Source: Polaromonas sp. (GTDB lineage Bacteria > Pseudomonadota > Gammaproteobacteria > Burkholderiales > Burkholderiaceae_C). Taken from it: 64,000 nt of DNA. This document shows, piece after piece, positions 46,553 through 56,252 of this stretch. Position numbers and translations under genes: made by a program. The notes below the pieces were generated by a model. It had not been told where the DNA came from. It saw only the letters and a program-made list of their open reading frames with translations, and ran no database searches. Positions within the stretch are counted from its first letter, which is position 1; the number at the start of each line of letters is the position of its first letter. The stretch lies in assembly GCA_030655515.1 (NCBI GenBank), contig JAURVI010000041.1, positions 17,428-81,427 on the forward strand, given 5' to 3'.

Positions 46553-47743
46553 ATGAATTATCACATTTTCGCGACTAATAGCAAATCTCTTATTTTTTCA
46601 AAAAATAAAAATAAGGTAGTCATAGCATTCGCATTTCTTCAAATGCTAATAATAATATTTCTTGGAGATTCATTGGCGGGATATCCCATATTCAAATATC
46701 TGATTGGGGCGGGGCGCTTTGATGATTTCTACAATACCGTAGGTCGAGCCCCTTATTTGCCTGACATCAAAGATTCATATATTGTTAGCCCAGCGCTGAT
46801 ATTTCTGTTTAGATTTGCATCATTAAATTATGTTAATCTGGCTTTTGCATTTTATAATATCGTTTGCATTTCCATAGCGTATTTCGCATTCAGGAGGCTG
46901 AAAATAAACCCACTTATTGCGCTGGCGTTGCTTGTATCGTATCCGATGCTGTTTGCAATTTCCAGAGGAAATGCCGAATTACTTGTGTTTGGCATAGTTC
47001 TATTCGGTGTCTCATATTTGGTTGCCGGAAAATTGAACTTGGCGGTAGTATTGATGCTGGCGGCGGCGACTATAAAACCGACCTCATTGATCTTTCTTGC
47101 GTTATTTCCTATTGGATACTTGCTAAAAAAATGGGCGCTTCTGGGATTATTCTTTTTGGGAAATTTGTTGGTATTTTATTTAATAAATACAGATATTTTC
47201 CAATTCATTGAATCGTATTTCATAATGTTGGATAATTATAAGGGTGCGTATGTGCTTGGTACGGGGGGGGATTTATTTAACAATTCACTTTACGGGCTGG
47301 CAAAAACGGGAGTATATTATTTTTTCAAAGACATTCCTGGTAGATGGGATTTGATTGGGATGGTGGCTGATTGGTATGGATTAATGTCAAAAGTTATACT
47401 GATTGCATGTATTTTATGCGTGCAGCTTTCGATGCGATTTTCGAGTATTGAAAAAATATGGATTCTGGCAGCGTCAGTAATTTTTTTTCCTGCTGTTTCG
47501 GCGGATTACCGTTTGTTGTACTTGCTCATTCCCTTGGCATTGATTTTGATAAAAGAAAATTGTACAAAAATAGATAATATTCTATTCTACGGGACCCTGA
47601 TTATTTTAATCCCAAAACACTTTGTCCTGCTGGATGTTCAGGTCGGTGGAGCGATCACGCTGCAGTCGGTCGTAAATCCAGTGATATTTAGTGGACTTTT
47701 GTATATGCTACTGGCTAACATAAAGAAAGCACCGCAGCAATAA
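46553..47743 (+). CDS. GT87-like (DUF2029) polytopic membrane protein
   Basis: SRGNAELLVFGIVLFGVSYLVAGKLNLAVVLMLAAATIKPTSLIFL; ADYRLLYLLIPLALIL; same architecture as the C-terminal part of the gene at 39385. Confidence 0.75.
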   Translation: MNYHIFATNSKSLIFSKNKNKVVIAFAFLQMLIIIFLGDSLAGYPIFKYLIGAGRFDDFYNTVGRAPYLPDIKDSYIVSPALIFLFRFASLNYVNLAFAFYNIVCISIAYFAFRRLKINPLIALALLVSYPMLFAISRGNAELLVFGIVLFGVSYLVAGKLNLAVVLMLAAATIKPTSLIFLALFPIGYLLKKWALLGLFFLGNLLVFYLINTDIFQFIESYFIMLDNYKGAYVLGTGGDLFNNSLYGLAKTGVYYFFKDIPGRWDLIGMVADWYGLMSKVILIACILCVQLSMRFSSIEKIWILAASVIFFPAVSADYRLLYLLIPLALILIKENCTKIDNILFYGTLIILIPKHFVLLDVQVGGAITLQSVVNPVIFSGLLYMLLANIKKAPQQ

Positions 47744-47818
47744 ATGTAACTACTAGCTGTTTCGTAAACTTCTGCTGAGTTCACTACCATAGTCGGCCAC
47801 CTTAAAGAGTCCGTATAA

Positions 47819-48973
47819 ATGAAGCTATCAACAGAACAGCGCTTTGATGCAATCGTACTCGGTGGAGGATTTTATGGCTGCTGCATCGCTTTATTACTAT
47901 CGCAAAGTGGGCAGCGTGTATTAATTATTGAAAAGGAGCACGGCCTTTTGTTGAGGGCTTCGGCAATCAATCAGGCACGCGTCCATAACGGCTACCATTA
48001 TCCGCGCAGTGTGATAACTGCTGTGCGTTCCCGCATTAATTTCCCCCGCTTTGTTGCTGATTTTAAAGAGGCAATCGTGGATGACTTCACAAAGGTCTAT
48101 GCTATTTCTCGATATGCCAGCAAAATTAATGCACAACAGTTCTTTAATTTTTTTCACAAGATTGGTGCAGAAATTGAGAAAGCTCCAAAAAATATCGCCA
48201 GTCTCTTTGATTCACATCTAATTGAAGGCTCGTTCATTGTCAACGAAGTTGCATTCGATGCATCCATACTGCGTGCAAAAATTAAAAAAAAGCTCGCCGG
48301 AAACCACGTCGAAATTCTTCTGGATAAAGACGTTTATTCTGTGACTGCTGGTAACAATTATAATCTCGTTGTGACATTGTCCAATGGTGAGAAATACAGT
48401 GCCGGAAGTGTATTCAATTGCCTGTATTCACGTATCAATTTGCTGCTCGCTCATTCCGGTTACTCCTTGTTGCCGTTAAAGCACGAAGTAACCGAAATGG
48501 CGCTTGTGGAAACACCGGAACAATTAAAGAAGATCGGCGTCACTGTCATGGATGGTCCCTTTTTCTCACTGATGCCCTATCCTTCGGAGAGACTGCATAG
48601 CCTGAGCCATGTACGCTATACCCCTCACTTATCCTGGTCCGACGAAGATCCACTGATCGATGGACACGCCATGCTGCGCAATCATCCTCCGCGGTCCAAT
48701 TTTCAGTACATGGTAAAGGATGCCAGTCGCTATATGCCGATCTTGCAAGAATTGAAATATCGACAATCAATTTATGAAATAAAAACTGTACTCAAACGAA
48801 ATGAGGGTGACGATGGGCGTCCAATACTTTTTCGTCAGGAGTCCGGTCTGCCGGGGCTTTTCAGTATCATGGGCGGTAAGATTGACAATATATATGATAT
48901 CCTTGAGTTTATTGCCGAACGCAAATCAAATCTGAACATAACGCGCGCACAGATTTCTGAGGTATTTCATTAA
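47819..48973 (+). CDS. FAD-dependent oxidoreductase (DAO-like)
   Basis: RFDAIVLGGGFYGCCIALLLSQSGQRVLIIEKEHGLLLRASAINQARVHNGYHYPRS (Rossmann FAD motif). Confidence 0.85.
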   Translation: MKLSTEQRFDAIVLGGGFYGCCIALLLSQSGQRVLIIEKEHGLLLRASAINQARVHNGYHYPRSVITAVRSRINFPRFVADFKEAIVDDFTKVYAISRYASKINAQQFFNFFHKIGAEIEKAPKNIASLFDSHLIEGSFIVNEVAFDASILRAKIKKKLAGNHVEILLDKDVYSVTAGNNYNLVVTLSNGEKYSAGSVFNCLYSRINLLLAHSGYSLLPLKHEVTEMALVETPEQLKKIGVTVMDGPFFSLMPYPSERLHSLSHVRYTPHLSWSDEDPLIDGHAMLRNHPPRSNFQYMVKDASRYMPILQELKYRQSIYEIKTVLKRNEGDDGRPILFRQESGLPGLFSIMGGKIDNIYDILEFIAERKSNLNITRAQISEVFH

Positions 48974-49969
48974 ATGAAAAAAAAAATTACCGTCGGCATA
49001 ATAGGTTTTGGGTACTGGGGGCCGACACTCTTCAGAAATTTTCGCAATCATCCGCGCTATCAGGTTCGATATGTCTGTGATCGTCATCGTGAAAAGCTTG
49101 CACGCTTGCAAGATCACGGGAGCGATTGCCGTGTTGTTGTAGAGGCCGCCAAAATTTTTGACGACAAAAATGTCGATTTGGTGGTGATTGCAACCCAGGC
49201 TACCAAGCATGTCGATTTGATTTGTAAAGCGCTTGAGGCTAATAAGCATGTTTTCGTCGAAAAACCTTTTGTACTTTCAAGCGCCGATGCATTAAAGGTT
49301 TGCAGACTTGCCAAGAGCGCCAACAGGGCTGTGTGGATCGATCATACATTTTTGTATTGCCCTGCATTCGTCAAACTGAAACAGCTGGTCGCAAACGGGA
49401 AGATAGGAAAACCGTTGCGATATCACTCTACGCGCGCAGACTTCGGATTATTCCAGACGGACACGAATGTTGTGTGGCATCTTTTTTACCATGATGCCTA
49501 CCTGATGCATGAGTTATTTTCGCTGTCTGCCGCTTCAATGCAAGCCAGTGCTTCGTCAAGCATTGTGCCCGACATCGCCGACTCCTTGACTGTCAGCCTG
49601 CATTTGGCGATGGGGGTACATGCCTCTGTTTTATGTGATATGACCTTCCCGGAGAAAAAACGTGAGATCGTTATCATGGGCGACCAAGGAATTCTCTTGT
49701 GGGATGAGCTCTCTCCTCACAAACTAAAATTTTTTTCAGATCGGGCCCGGTTCGACGCTCCAAATCAAATCGTACAATACGCGGAAAAGCGGGTTCCGGA
49801 GATCATTCCCATTGGCGAAAGCGAAACACTAGCAGAAGAGCTGACGGCACTTGCTTCTTGCCTCGATGGCGAAGCACCTTTTAATCAAGCCTGCGAATCC
49901 GCCGTTGAGATCGTGCGCCTTTTGGAAGCGATTGATTTGCAAGTGGCGCTAAAATACAAAAACATATGA
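48974..49969 (+). CDS. Gfo/Idh/MocA-family oxidoreductase
   Basis: ITVGIIGFGYWGPTLFRNFRNHPRYQVRYVCDRHREKLARL; EANKHVFVEKPFVLSSADALKV. Confidence 0.93.
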   Translation: MKKKITVGIIGFGYWGPTLFRNFRNHPRYQVRYVCDRHREKLARLQDHGSDCRVVVEAAKIFDDKNVDLVVIATQATKHVDLICKALEANKHVFVEKPFVLSSADALKVCRLAKSANRAVWIDHTFLYCPAFVKLKQLVANGKIGKPLRYHSTRADFGLFQTDTNVVWHLFYHDAYLMHELFSLSAASMQASASSSIVPDIADSLTVSLHLAMGVHASVLCDMTFPEKKREIVIMGDQGILLWDELSPHKLKFFSDRARFDAPNQIVQYAEKRVPEIIPIGESETLAEELTALASCLDGEAPFNQACESAVEIVRLLEAIDLQVALKYKNI

Positions 49970-50694
49970 AACTCTCATACAACATTGTCATTCCAGTATT
50001 GAACGAAGAAAAACGTATCGTCGCATGCATTCCAAAAATCAGGGGGCTTCTTCTCGGAAACGGTTTCTCCCGCTTTTCGATCACCATTGCTGATAATGGG
50101 TCGACGGATCAGACGGAAAAAATTTCCAAGGATTTGGCTGCCCAGTACGGTGATGTCAACTATGTCAAAGTTGGAAAAAAGGGGGTGGGACTTGCGCTTA
50201 AGACAGCTTGGGACCAAAGTTCTTCTGATGTCATTGGCTATATGGACGTTGATCTGGCGACTGACATTTCCCACTTCATGGAGGTAGCTGCAATTTTGGA
50301 AAAAGGGGGAATTCAGGTCGTGAATGGTTCCCGTAATCTGCACGGGTCTCGCGTTATTAATAGATCAGTTGTAAGGACGGTAACTTCCAGGGGTTTTAAT
50401 TTTCTACTTCGCGGTATCCTGAATACAAAAATTACCGATGGTATGTGTGGTTTTAAATTTCTCCGAAGAGATGCGTACCAAAAACTGCGTGAGGTCGGAC
50501 TGTTCAATGATGGGTGGTTCTTTTGTACCGAATTATTATGTGTGGCGGAACGCGTGGGCATGCGCATCCAGGAGCTGCCGGTAAGTTGGTATGATGACAG
50601 GGATTCACGGGTTCGCATCACGCAGACTTCTATATATTATCTGAAAGAGATATTTAAGCTGCGGTCACGCAGAATTCATAGGGATTGCAAGTGA
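49966..50694 (+). CDS. GT2-family glycosyltransferase
   Basis: YNIVIPVLNEEKRIVACIPKIRGLLLGNGFSRFSITIADNGSTDQTEK; GYMDVDLATDISHF. Confidence 0.92.
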   Translation: MKLSYNIVIPVLNEEKRIVACIPKIRGLLLGNGFSRFSITIADNGSTDQTEKISKDLAAQYGDVNYVKVGKKGVGLALKTAWDQSSSDVIGYMDVDLATDISHFMEVAAILEKGGIQVVNGSRNLHGSRVINRSVVRTVTSRGFNFLLRGILNTKITDGMCGFKFLRRDAYQKLREVGLFNDGWFFCTELLCVAERVGMRIQELPVSWYDDRDSRVRITQTSIYYLKEIFKLRSRRIHRDCK

Positions 50695-51671
50695 AAGAAG
50701 ATATATTGGTCAGCGTTGCTGCCATTATTTCGGATGATTTTGGAAATCTTGAGTATCTTCTGAGTTTGGCCGATATACTTGAGAAAAATTATGCTGGCTA
50801 TGAAATCGTCCTGATACATAATGGCCCTGCATCTGGAGGAGGCAGCAATGCAAGAGCGATGGTTCAGCAGTGTCCCAATGCCAGGCTAATTGAATTGGTC
50901 GGCAAGTGTGATGAGGACATGGTGTACTTTGCGGCCCTGGACACCTGCATTGGCGACGTCGTCGTACTGTTTAATCTTGTAGTCACGCCTGTAGATTTGA
51001 TGCCACGTATCGTTGCAGGCGTTGTCAACGGTGTTGATGTCGTGCTTGCATCGCCATCGGAGCGGCAGTACGATTTTTCCTTTTATGTTCTTCTTTCTAG
51101 AGCATTTTACCGCTTTGCGAATTTTCTTAGTGCAAGCGAAATAGAATTTGATCGCACCAATCTTTCCTGCTATTCACGCGCCGCGATCAATGCCATAACA
51201 AAGCATCAGAGTCAAATCAGAAATCTGAAACTGCTACGTAGCCACCTTGGACTCAGAACGGAAACATTGCTTTATCAGGCTGCTGAAAAGCCGCATAAAG
51301 CAGTTACCAAGCGTTATATTTCTCATGTCGTTTTTGCCAGAATCGAGCAGATTTTTAGCTTATCCTCGCGTCCGCTCAGGGTAATTGCAGCGGCCTGTTT
51401 TTTTGTGGGATTCCTGGACGTCTTTTATATTCTGTACGTCATTGTCAGCCAGATATTTGTGACCAAAGTGGCTGCCGGCTGGACATCCACCTCCCTATTC
51501 CTCGGTATCGGATTTGGTTTGCTCTTTATCGCACTGGGAATAATCTCGGTTTACCTGAACATCATCATGCGCGAAGTTCAGCAGCGACCCCCATATATTA
51601 TATCTGGCGAATGGAATTCTAATCCAACAGTGGTAGATCAATTCACAAAAAAAAATGTGGTTCAACAATAA
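50691..51671 (+). CDS. GT2-like (GtrB-type) glycosyltransferase with C-terminal TM helices
   Basis: Probable GTG start (GTGA overlap); ILEKNYAGYEIVLIHNGPASGGGS; YRFANFLSASEIEFDRTNLSCYSR; two C-terminal TM segments. Confidence 0.82.
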   Translation: MKEDILVSVAAIISDDFGNLEYLLSLADILEKNYAGYEIVLIHNGPASGGGSNARAMVQQCPNARLIELVGKCDEDMVYFAALDTCIGDVVVLFNLVVTPVDLMPRIVAGVVNGVDVVLASPSERQYDFSFYVLLSRAFYRFANFLSASEIEFDRTNLSCYSRAAINAITKHQSQIRNLKLLRSHLGLRTETLLYQAAEKPHKAVTKRYISHVVFARIEQIFSLSSRPLRVIAAACFFVGFLDVFYILYVIVSQIFVTKVAAGWTSTSLFLGIGFGLLFIALGIISVYLNIIMREVQQRPPYIISGEWNSNPTVVDQFTKKNVVQQ

Positions 51672-52059
51672 ACGCGTTAGTGAAAATAAATTCGTACGTT
51701 TTTGCTTGGTTGGTGTAATTAATACTGGGGTTGATGTTGCGGTTTTTTCCTGTTTGGCCCCGTTTATAGCCATATGGCTGGCACGCCCGGTCGCCTATCT
51801 ATCCGCAATGGTTGTCAGTTATGTGCTTAACAAAACGTGGACCTTCAGACAGCCGGTTAATTGGAATGGCCTTGAAAAAATGCGTTTCATATCGCTCAAT
51901 CTTTCCCTGCTGGCGTTAAGTACCGGATTGGTGATCACGATTCAAGTAAAGTTAGGGATCTCACCGGTGGCGGCCTTGGCGTTCACTCTTCCGTTGACGT
52001 TGGTGATAAGTTTCCTGGGAAGCCGATTATGGGTTTTTAGGAGTGCTCCGCATGCTTGA
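51655..52059 (+). CDS. GtrA-family membrane protein (set 2)
   Basis: NKFVRFCLVGVINTGVDVAVFSCL...VVSYVLNKTWTFR...FLGSRLWVFR. Confidence 0.93.
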   Translation: MWFNNKRVSENKFVRFCLVGVINTGVDVAVFSCLAPFIAIWLARPVAYLSAMVVSYVLNKTWTFRQPVNWNGLEKMRFISLNLSLLALSTGLVITIQVKLGISPVAALAFTLPLTLVISFLGSRLWVFRSAPHA

Positions 52060-52202
52060 ATCGCCTGCTTGTTTGGTGTTACGGAATAGTTCTGCCTCGT
52101 GTTCCTTTCTTTGCTCATCCTTCGGTAGCGCACCTTGGTAAAGCCAAGCTGACGCTTGGTCACCTGACATGGAAGCTACTGATGGTGCGAAAAATTCTTT
52201 TG

Positions 52203-53507
52203 ATGTCGAGAGATTGCGGATCCATTATTGTGCTAGCCCAGCGGACATGGCAGGCCGCGGCCGGGGTCATCACATTGGCCTTTGTGGCCCATTTCCTGTC
52301 TCCGGCCGGGCAAGGGTATTTTTATACGCTGGCGAGTATCGCCGCGCTGCACATGGCGCTTGATATGGGCTTGTCGGCCGTGTTGGTGCAGTTTGCGGCA
52401 CGGGAGTTCGTTGGGCTTTCCTGGGGGCGGAGGGGGGCGGTCGAGGGGGTTGCGCCGTCCCGCTTTCTCGCCCTGGTTCGCTTGTCCCTGCGCTGGTATG
52501 GCATGGCGGCGGTGGTATTTCTGCTGGCCTATCCCGGCGGCATCGTCTTTATCGCGGGTGGTCAAAGCGATCTGGCGTATGACTGGCGCGGCCCTTGGGC
52601 GTTGCTGGTTGGCGCGACGGCGGCCAATTTCCTGTTTCTTCCTGCCTTGGCATTGACGGAAGGAAGCGGCGGCGTCGCGGAGGTCTATGCGGTTCGGCTC
52701 GTGCAAGGTGTGATCGGCGCTGCGTCAGCCTGGGTGGTGCTGGCAATGGGCGGCGGGCTTTATGCGGTTGCCATGCTGCCAGCAGCTAGCGCGGTGGTTG
52801 CCGCTGTCTGGCTGTTTGCGCGCCGCCGCCGCATGGTCGTGCAGGCGTTCCGGCAAAAGATGGGCAGCTTCCATTGGGGCGCAGAGGTGTGGCCGCTCCA
52901 GTGGCGGATCGGGGCCAGTTGGCTTGCCGGCTACGCGCTGGTGTTAATGCACGTTCCCTTGTTGTTCCGCACCCAGGGGCCGGTAGTGGCCGGGCAAATG
53001 GGCGTGACCATGACGGTGGCCAATATGTTGAGCCTGCTGGCCTTGTCCTGGATGACGGCGCGACTTCCCGCGATGGCGCGAGCCGTTGCGACCAGGGATT
53101 GGGCCCAGCTCGACCATGTTTTCTGGCGGGCATTTCGTGTGTCGTGCCTGGCGTTCGCCGCGGGCGCGGCCTTGTTTGTCATTGTGAGGTGGGTCCTCGA
53201 ATGGACGCCCTATGGGGGGCGCTTCCTGCCTGTGGCGGAAACCGTGGGCTTGTTGTTTGCGATGGGGTTTTATCATGTCACAGGCTTGTTTGCGGCGTAT
53301 TTGCGCTCGCATTTGCGCGAACCTTTTTTATGGCCGTCACTGATCGGTGCGCTGCTGACCGCAGCCGCCGCTATGTGGGCCGCTCCGCAATGGGGCTCGG
53401 CAGGCATCGTCACCGTGCTGGTCATCATCAATGCCGTCTTTTTTCTTCCTGTTGCGCTGGGCTTGTGGATGCACCTGCGACGGAAGTGGCAGCATGAGGC
53501 CGCATGA
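52203..53507 (+). CDS. Oligosaccharide flippase-type (Wzx-like) membrane protein
   Basis: QRTWQAAAGVITLAFVAHFLSPAGQGYFYTLASIAALHMALDMGLSAVLVQFAA; 12-TM-like hydrophobic pattern; start uncertain (ORF opens at 52056). Confidence 0.78.
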   Translation: MSRDCGSIIVLAQRTWQAAAGVITLAFVAHFLSPAGQGYFYTLASIAALHMALDMGLSAVLVQFAAREFVGLSWGRRGAVEGVAPSRFLALVRLSLRWYGMAAVVFLLAYPGGIVFIAGGQSDLAYDWRGPWALLVGATAANFLFLPALALTEGSGGVAEVYAVRLVQGVIGAASAWVVLAMGGGLYAVAMLPAASAVVAAVWLFARRRRMVVQAFRQKMGSFHWGAEVWPLQWRIGASWLAGYALVLMHVPLLFRTQGPVVAGQMGVTMTVANMLSLLALSWMTARLPAMARAVATRDWAQLDHVFWRAFRVSCLAFAAGAALFVIVRWVLEWTPYGGRFLPVAETVGLLFAMGFYHVTGLFAAYLRSHLREPFLWPSLIGALLTAAAAMWAAPQWGSAGIVTVLVIINAVFFLPVALGLWMHLRRKWQHEAA

Positions 53508-54541
53508 CTGAACGCGTGAGCTCTCCGCTGTTGAGCATCGCGATTCCAACCTGGAATCGAGCGGCCTTTCTGGCGCTGAATCTGGAGCGTTTATCGCAAG
53601 AGGGGCTGAACTCCTGGGGCTTGGTCGAGGTGCTGGTCAGCGACAACGCCTCTTCCGACGACACGCCGCGCGTGGTTTTCGAAGCAGTCGCCGGCGGCAT
53701 GCCCATTCGCTATGTCAGAAACGCCGAAAACATAGGCTCGGATGCCAATATCGCGCAGTGCTTCAACCTTGCGCTGGGTAAATATGTTTTGATATTGGGG
53801 GATGACGATCTGTTTGTCGATGGTGCGCTCCAGCTTTTGCTGGAGCGACTTGCGCCGGGGGACTACGGCGTGGTGTGTCTGCGGCCTTATGGCTTTGAGT
53901 CGGATTTCCGCAGGGAATATCCAGGATCCGCTGGGCGAGAAAGGGTTTTCCGCGATGCGGGCGCCTTTCTGGCAGTGATCGGACCGCTGATGACGCTCAT
54001 CTCTTCATGTGCCATCAGCAAGCAACTGTTGCCCAAAGTCGATGCCCGTCAGTTCTGCGGCGATAACCTGGTGCAGGTGCATCTTGTTTTGCGTGCGGCA
54101 TTGGCCGCCAGAGAAAATCTATTTCTTGACCGCTACCTGATTGCCTGCAAGCGCAACAATTCAGGCGGATACGATTTCTCGCAAGTATTTGTCTCCAATC
54201 TGGGCGCGGTGCTGGACAGTTGCAAGCCGCGTGGCCTCACGGAAAGTGCCATTCTGGCGATTGAAAGCCGTTTGATGCTTGCTTATTATCCCTTCTACCT
54301 CTTGCGTCAGCGCCTGTCCAAATCCGGTGACCTCCATGCCACTTTGGCCCGATTTGAAGCCCGCTTCCATGGCCGGTTCCTGTTCAAATATTGGTTGCTC
54401 CCCATCATGCGTCTGCCTCGTCCCCTGGGAATTCTTTGGGGCGGCATGGCAACTGTGATCGGACGTGTGCTCAATGGCGATCTGCGTCGCGGTATGGCTT
54501 TTGCGTGGAATCGGCTGCTCAGCGGAGGGCGGGGAGCGTGA
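53504..54541 (+). CDS. GT2-family glycosyltransferase
   Basis: LLSIAIPTWNRAAFLALNLERLSQEGLNSWGLVEVLVSDNASSDDTPRVV; YVLILGDDDLFVDGALQ. Confidence 0.92.
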   Translation: MTERVSSPLLSIAIPTWNRAAFLALNLERLSQEGLNSWGLVEVLVSDNASSDDTPRVVFEAVAGGMPIRYVRNAENIGSDANIAQCFNLALGKYVLILGDDDLFVDGALQLLLERLAPGDYGVVCLRPYGFESDFRREYPGSAGRERVFRDAGAFLAVIGPLMTLISSCAISKQLLPKVDARQFCGDNLVQVHLVLRAALAARENLFLDRYLIACKRNNSGGYDFSQVFVSNLGAVLDSCKPRGLTESAILAIESRLMLAYYPFYLLRQRLSKSGDLHATLARFEARFHGRFLFKYWLLPIMRLPRPLGILWGGMATVIGRVLNGDLRRGMAFAWNRLLSGGRGA

Positions 54542-55287
54542 TTGCAGTGTCTGTCGTGAGCCATGGCCATGGGGCGATGGTGCAACATTTGGTTGAGCAG
54601 GTATTGGCTTGCCCTGAGGTGGGCCGCATTATCGTCACCTACAACATTCCTGAGCTTGCCGCCGATTTTTCGGATGGCCGGGTTGAGGTCATTGCCAATT
54701 CTGCGCCCCAGGGATTTGGCGCCAACCATAATGCGGCGTTCCTCCGCTGCAGGGAATCCTTCTGGTGCGTCCTCAATCCGGATATAGAGCTCGAGGGGAA
54801 CCCATTTCCTGCCCTGCTTGAATCTTTAAAATCGGACTCGGTGGGGCTGGTGGCCCCGCTCATCAAGAATCCTGCGGGTCAAATAGAAGACAGTGTCCGG
54901 CATTTCCCCACGCTCACCTCATTGGCCCTGAAAGCCTGGGGCAAGGACAACAGCCGCTATGAGTTTGCGATGGGGGCGCCTGACTTCTGCCCGGAATGGG
55001 TGGCCGGCATGTTCATGCTGTTTCGTGCCGAAGCTTTTGCGGCACTTAATGGTTTTGATGAGGGGTATTTTCTCTATTATGAGGATGTCGATATCTGCGT
55101 GCGGTCATGGCAGGCCGGTTTCAAAATTGTTGTTATCCCTTCGGTTTCAGCGATTCATGATGCCCGCCGGGCCAGCCGCATCAATTGGCGGTACAGACGC
55201 TGGCATGTGATGAGCATGGCCCGCTATCTCCTTAAATATTTTTGGCGCCTGCCTCGCGTGGACAAAGTCACTATGCAGCCCCTATGA
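54538..55287 (+). CDS. GT2-family glycosyltransferase (rhamnosyltransferase-like)
   Basis: GTG start overlapping the previous stop; NSAPQGFGANHNAAFLRCRESFWCVLNPDIELEGNPF; GFDEGYFLYYEDVDICVRSWQAGFK. Confidence 0.92.
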   Translation: MIAVSVVSHGHGAMVQHLVEQVLACPEVGRIIVTYNIPELAADFSDGRVEVIANSAPQGFGANHNAAFLRCRESFWCVLNPDIELEGNPFPALLESLKSDSVGLVAPLIKNPAGQIEDSVRHFPTLTSLALKAWGKDNSRYEFAMGAPDFCPEWVAGMFMLFRAEAFAALNGFDEGYFLYYEDVDICVRSWQAGFKIVVIPSVSAIHDARRASRINWRYRRWHVMSMARYLLKYFWRLPRVDKVTMQPL

Positions 55288-56252
55288 GCAGAGTCGGAGA
55301 CGGTGTGGTCTTGGTCACCGGCGCCACCGGTTTTGTGGGGAGAGCCGTATGCGCGGAGCTTGGGCGTCGTCAATATGCTGTTCGCAGCGTTGTCCGCGGG
55401 CATCCCGTTTCCGGCGGCGAGCCTTGCGACCGGATCCAATTGGACGACATTGGCCCTGCCACCGATTGGTCGGATGCACTGGATGATGTGAAGGCTGTGG
55501 TCCACCTCGCCGCCCGCGTGCATGTCATGCATGACGCCTCGGCCGACCCGCTGGCGGCATTTCGCGCGGTCAATGTGGATGGCACGCTGAACCTGGCGCG
55601 CCAGGCCGCTGCGGCAGGGGTCAAACGGTTCTTGTTCATGAGCTCCGTCAAGGTTAACGGCGAATACACGCTGCCCGGCAAAGCATTTACCGAAGCGGAT
55701 GCAGCCGACCCGCAGGACGCCTATGGCGTGAGCAAACACGAGGCCGAGCTGGGTTTGCGTCAGATCGCTGGGGAGTCGGGCATGGAGGTGGTCATCATCC
55801 GGCCACCGCTGGTCTATGGCCCGGGAGTAAAGGCTAACTTTGCAGCCCTCATGCGGGCGGTGCAAGGTGGTTGGCCCTTGCCGCTGGGGGCTATGCATAA
55901 CCGGCGCAGCCTGGTGGCGCTGGACAATCTGGTGGATTTCATCGTTACCTGCCTGTCCCATCCGCAGGCGGCCAACCAGACCTTTTTGGTGAGTGACGGG
56001 AGCGATCTGTCCACCCCTGAGCTGGTGCGCGGCCTGGCGCGCGCGGCGGGGGTGCCGGCGCGCCTGCTGCCGGTGCCGGTCTGGGCCTTGCGGGCCGGAG
56101 CTTCCCTGCTGGGCAAGGGAGATGCCATGCAGCGCCTGTGTGGCAATTTGCAGGTGGACATTTTCAAAGCGCGCAGCCGGTTGGGCTGGGCACCTTCTGT
56201 TTCGGTCGATGAGGGCTTGCGTCGTGCCGTCGCGGGGATGCAAAAACCATGA
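55284..56252 (+). CDS. NAD-dependent epimerase/reductase (WbpV-like UDP-sugar 4-reductase candidate)
   Basis: VVLVTGATGFVGRAVCAELGRR; VVHLAARVHVMHD; FMSSVKVNGE; YGVSKHEAELGL; sits before the initiating transferase. Confidence 0.87.
   Translation: MSRVGDGVVLVTGATGFVGRAVCAELGRRQYAVRSVVRGHPVSGGEPCDRIQLDDIGPATDWSDALDDVKAVVHLAARVHVMHDASADPLAAFRAVNVDGTLNLARQAAAAGVKRFLFMSSVKVNGEYTLPGKAFTEADAADPQDAYGVSKHEAELGLRQIAGESGMEVVIIRPPLVYGPGVKANFAALMRAVQGGWPLPLGAMHNRRSLVALDNLVDFIVTCLSHPQAANQTFLVSDGSDLSTPELVRGLARAAGVPARLLPVPVWALRAGASLLGKGDAMQRLCGNLQVDIFKARSRLGWAPSVSVDEGLRRAVAGMQKP

Noticed and set aside
52056-52202. N-terminal extension of the Wzx-like ORF (MNRLLVWCYGIVLPRV...)
   Set aside because: The flippase-like homology begins near 52203 (MSRDCGSIIVLAQRTWQ); the extension is probably 5' untranslated sequence, though the true start is uncertain.
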